DNA of 7,905 bases from Anaerolineae bacterium CG2_30_58_95. Its GTDB lineage: Bacteria > Chloroflexota > Anaerolineae > Anaerolineales > Villigracilaceae. The stretch is taken from NCBI GenBank assembly GCA_001872165.1, contig MNXK01000143.1:1-7905 (forward strand). The letters run 5' to 3'. The translations under genes and the position numbers were made by a program. Below are positions 5,523 to 7,905 of the stretch, one piece after another. Positions within the stretch are counted from its first letter, which is position 1, and each line of letters begins with the position of its first letter. A model generated the notes under the pieces. The model was not told the origin of the DNA. It made no database searches and saw only the letters and a list, made by a program, of their open reading frames with translations.

Positions 5523-6203
5523 CTATGCTTTCTCGACTTGAAGTAAATCCAACTCGACAGGGGTTTCCCTCCCAAAGAAAGACACCATCACGCGCACTTT
5601 GGTGCGCTCCATGTCAATTTCCGAGACCATGCCGCGAAAGTCGTTGAACGGGCCGTCAATGATGCGCACACGCTCGCCGACCTTGAAGGTCACCTTGACG
5701 GTTGGCGCCTCGGCTTCCATGCGCTTGAGGATCTGGGCCACCTCTTCCGGGCGCAGCGGCGTGGGCAGGGTGCCCATGCCGACGAAACCGGTCACGCCGG
5801 GTGTGTTGCGCACTACGAACCAAGATTCCTCGCTCAGGATCATGTTGACCAGCACATAGCCGGGGAAGATGTGGCGTTCCACCGTGCGGCGTTTGCCATC
5901 CCGCACCTCGATCTCTTCCTGGGTGGGCACGACCACGTCGAACACCTTGTCCTTCATGCCCATCGTCTCGATGCGCTGTTCGAGGTTGTGGCGTACCTTA
6001 TTCTCGTAGCCCGAATAGCAATGGATCACGTACCAGGCTAGCTGGTCGCCGGTCGATTCGGCGGGCGGCTGATCTTCGCTGGCGGGCTTGCTACGAGCAG
6101 ACACCTTCTCGGAGTCGGTTAAAACAGGCTGATCTGAGAGAGAGACTTTCTCCTCAGATTCGACCTGCTCTTCGTACTGTTCTTCCGGGTCTTGCTCGTA
6201 CAT
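5523..6203 (-). CDS. nusG: Transcription termination/antitermination factor NusG
   Basis: A 226-residue NusG. It binds RNA polymerase through its NGN domain and links it to Rho or ribosomal protein S10 through the KOW domain. The NGN domain spans about 56-165, with AWYVIHCYSGYENKVRHNLEQRI, then VPTQEEIEV and IFPGYVLVNM. The KOW domain (about 172-226) reads FKVGERVRIIDGPFNDFRGMV and SFFGRETPVELDLLQVEK. An acidic, Glu/Gln-rich N-terminal extension of about 53 residues (MYEQDPEEQYEEQVESEEKV...) precedes NGN and is absent from the short E. coli form. The ATG at 6203 follows GAGG (plus-strand 6211-6214) with a 7-nt spacer, so the extension is likely translated. It is 30 nt downstream of secE. Confidence 0.96.
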   Translation of the reverse strand: MYEQDPEEQYEEQVESEEKVSLSDQPVLTDSEKVSARSKPASEDQPPAESTGDQLAWYVIHCYSGYENKVRHNLEQRIETMGMKDKVFDVVVPTQEEIEVRDGKRRTVERHIFPGYVLVNMILSEESWFVVRNTPGVTGFVGMGTLPTPLRPEEVAQILKRMEAEAPTVKVTFKVGERVRIIDGPFNDFRGMVSEIDMERTKVRVMVSFFGRETPVELDLLQVEKA

Positions 6204-6233
6204 CCGACAACCTCACGTGAACGCGCGGATGCG

Positions 6234-6452
6234 CTACTTTGGGATGACCAGATCCAGTAGCGCAGTTCCGCCCAAGTCAACCAGCCAGAGGAACAGGGAC
6301 ATGAGAACCATCACGACCAAGACAATGGCCGTCAGGTTGGTCGCTTCCTGCCGGGAAGGCCAGGATACTTTCCGCAATTCGCCAACCGTTTCGCGCACGA
6401 AGCGACTGATGGCATTCGGCTGACCTCTGGATTTTTCATGTTTTCCGGCCAA
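6234..6452 (-). CDS. secE: Preprotein translocase subunit SecE
   Basis: A 72-residue single-span SecE, the essential clamp subunit of the SecYEG translocon in the inner membrane. The conserved cytosolic amphipathic region reads FVRETVGELRKVSWPSRQEA (residues 18-37), with the hallmark KVSWPSR. One transmembrane helix follows (about 40-62, TAIVLVVMVLMSLFLWLVDL). Length fits the short one-helix form. The start is TTG at 6450-6452, 6 nt after AAGGAG (plus-strand 6459-6464). The nearby ATG at 6437-6439 is out of frame. It is placed before nusG in the standard order and just downstream of tRNA-Trp in the same direction. Confidence 0.95.
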   Translation of the reverse strand: MAGKHEKSRGQPNAISRFVRETVGELRKVSWPSRQEATNLTAIVLVVMVLMSLFLWLVDLGGTALLDLVIPK

Positions 6453-6482
6453 GTGACACTCCTTCTCAGCTCTGACGGTTAA

Positions 6483-6540
6483 AACGCCGCCTCACATACG
6501 CTCCCGTAGGGGTTGCCCCCCGGAGAGGGAGGACGGCGTT
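6483..6540 (-). promoter_or_regulatory. Large hairpin between tRNA-Trp and secE
   Basis: Plus-strand 6483-6493 (AACGCCG+CCTC) pairs with 6529-6540 (GAGG+CGGCGTT) with one bulged base at 6533, an 11-bp stem. Inside, CTCC...GGAG (6501-6525) and GGGG-TTG-CCCC (6509-6519) form a nested arm. On the transcript the stem is followed by UUUU, so it could be a weak terminator or attenuator for readthrough from tRNA-Trp into secE, or a processing site. The structure is seen and the function inferred. Confidence 0.5.
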
Positions 6541-6547
6541 GTTCGAT

Positions 6548-6643
6548 GGTTGCCAATTGCGCAACCACTTTGGTTGCCAATTGCGCAACCACTTTGGTTG
6601 CCAATTGCGCAACCACTTTGGTTGCCAATTGCGCAACCACTTT
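6548..6643. repeat. Four perfect 24-bp direct repeats adjoining tRNA-Trp
   Basis: Units at 6548-6571, 6572-6595, 6596-6619 and 6620-6643 are identical. Each is GGTTGCCAATTGCGCAACC followed by ACTTT. Within a unit GGTTGC pairs with GCAACC around a 7-nt loop. Across a junction GCAACCA pairs with TGGTTGC around CTT, so the array can fold in two registers. It ends one base before the last base of the tRNA-Trp gene, so it is the immediate 3' trailer of that tRNA. Perfect identity suggests recent expansion. There are no spacers, so it is not a CRISPR. Confidence 0.95.
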
Positions 6644-6644
6644 A

Positions 6645-6717
6645 CAGGCCAGGCAGGACTTGAACCCACAACCGCTCGTTTTGGAGACGAGAGCTCTACC
6701 AATTGAGCTACTGGCCT
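6645..6717 (-). tRNA. tRNA-Trp (anticodon CCA)
   Basis: A 73-nt cloverleaf. The acceptor arms AGGCCAG and CTGGCCT pair at all seven positions. The D-stem is GCTC/GAGC with loop AATTGGTA. The anticodon stem CTCGT/ACGAG encloses CTCCAAA, giving anticodon CCA for UGG codons. The T-stem is GTGGG/CCTGC with two G-U wobble pairs and loop TTCAAGT. The discriminator base is G, as usual for bacterial tRNA-Trp. The 3' CCA is not encoded. Lying between rpmG and secE, it is in a location common for this tRNA and probably co-transcribed with them. Confidence 0.97.
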
Positions 6718-6755
6718 TCATTCCGTGCCACGTGTTCCCGTGATCCTGTGCCAGG

Positions 6756-6785
6756 CACATGACACTGGAACACATGACACTGGAA
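6756..6785. repeat. Two perfect 15-bp direct repeats upstream of tRNA-Trp
   Basis: CACATGACACTGGAA occurs at 6756-6770 and again at 6771-6785, in the 73-bp spacer between the rpmG stop and the tRNA. GTGTTCC at 6732-6738 can pair with GGAACAC in the repeats, so the spacer can fold into a hairpin before the tRNA 5' end. I see no clear promoter here, so the tRNA is probably cut from the longer transcript. Confidence 0.8.
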
Positions 6786-6790
6786 CACTC

Positions 6791-6961
6791 TTACTTCGTC
6801 TCGCGATGCAGGGTATGCTTCCTACAGCGAGGGCAGTACTTATTGAACTCCAACCGGTTCGGATCGTTGCGGCGATTTTTCTCCGTCGTATAGTTGCGCT
6901 CCTTGCACTCACTGCATTGCAGGGTGACCACCGGGCGTACATCTTTTTTCTTTCCAGCCAT
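6791..6961 (-). CDS. rpmG: 50S ribosomal protein L33
   Basis: A 56-residue protein starting [19 protein letters not shown] and ending [15 protein letters not shown]33 binds near the E site of the large subunit. The body [20 protein letters not shown] is characteristic of the family. Two CxxC pairs (C16/C19 and C43/C46) make it the zinc-binding (C+) form, the type that zinc-free paralogues replace under zinc limitation in some bacteria. The ATG at 6961 has only a weak AGG about 10 nt upstream. It sits 20 nt after the tuf stop codon, so it is likely co-transcribed and perhaps coupled. Length is typical. Confidence 0.96.
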   Translation of the reverse strand: MAGKKKDVRPVVTLQCSECKERNYTTEKNRRNDPNRLEFNKYCPRCRKHTLHRETK

Positions 6962-6981
6962 CTCTCAACTACCTATCTTTG

Positions 6982-7905
<924 letters not shown>

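Noticed and set aside
6548..6643. CRISPR array
   Set aside because: The 24-bp units are directly adjacent with no unique spacers and no cas genes are present.
6645..6717. tRNA-Trp as an integration site for a mobile island
   Set aside because: No integrase and no displaced copy of the tRNA 3' end are visible. Both flanks are standard cluster genes.
6513..6743. Plus-strand 76-codon frame with an 8-residue repeat
   Set aside because: It is the translation of the 24-bp array plus the antisense strand of the tRNA. The repeat length is a multiple of three by chance.

Overview
This window looks like bacterial chromosome, probably from the Chloroflexota (Anaerolineae-like). That placement is an inference from moderately high GC, the style of the proteins and the many short palindromic and tandem repeats between genes. 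No marker in the window settles it.

Right part (about 2893-7905, minus strand): a conserved translation/transcription cluster read from the right edge leftwards. The order is tuf (EF-Tu, cut by the window edge), rpmG (L33), tRNA-Trp(CCA), secE, nusG, rplK (L11), rplA (L1), rplJ (L10) and rplL (L7/L12). These make the factor that delivers aminoacyl-tRNA, the GTPase-centre and stalk proteins of the 50S subunit, the NusG elongation factor and the SecE translocon subunit. rplJ and secE use TTG start codons behind strong Shine-Dalgarno sequences. rpoB does not follow rplL. The cluster instead meets a convergent gene.

Left part (1-2672): a minus-strand HAD-family phosphatase (8-685), then two overlapping plus-strand genes. 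The first (983-1366) encodes a small DUF1232 membrane protein. The second (1356-2672) encodes a lipoprotein with a PQQ-dependent aldose-dehydrogenase-like beta-propeller.

The most unusual aspect is the spacers. Almost every gap, including those inside the ribosomal-protein cluster, carries repeats or hairpins: two different 7-bp tandem arrays (695-736, 5494-5521), four perfect 24-bp repeats touching the 3' end of tRNA-Trp (6548-6643), a 112-bp MITE-like element with 24-bp terminal inverted repeats (2745-2856), a large palindrome between rplA and rplJ, and a 13-bp hairpin just before the rplJ ribosome-binding site that looks like an attenuator. I see no CRISPR array, transposase gene, defence system or phage gene. 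The genes are ordinary and the interest lies in the intergenic architecture.
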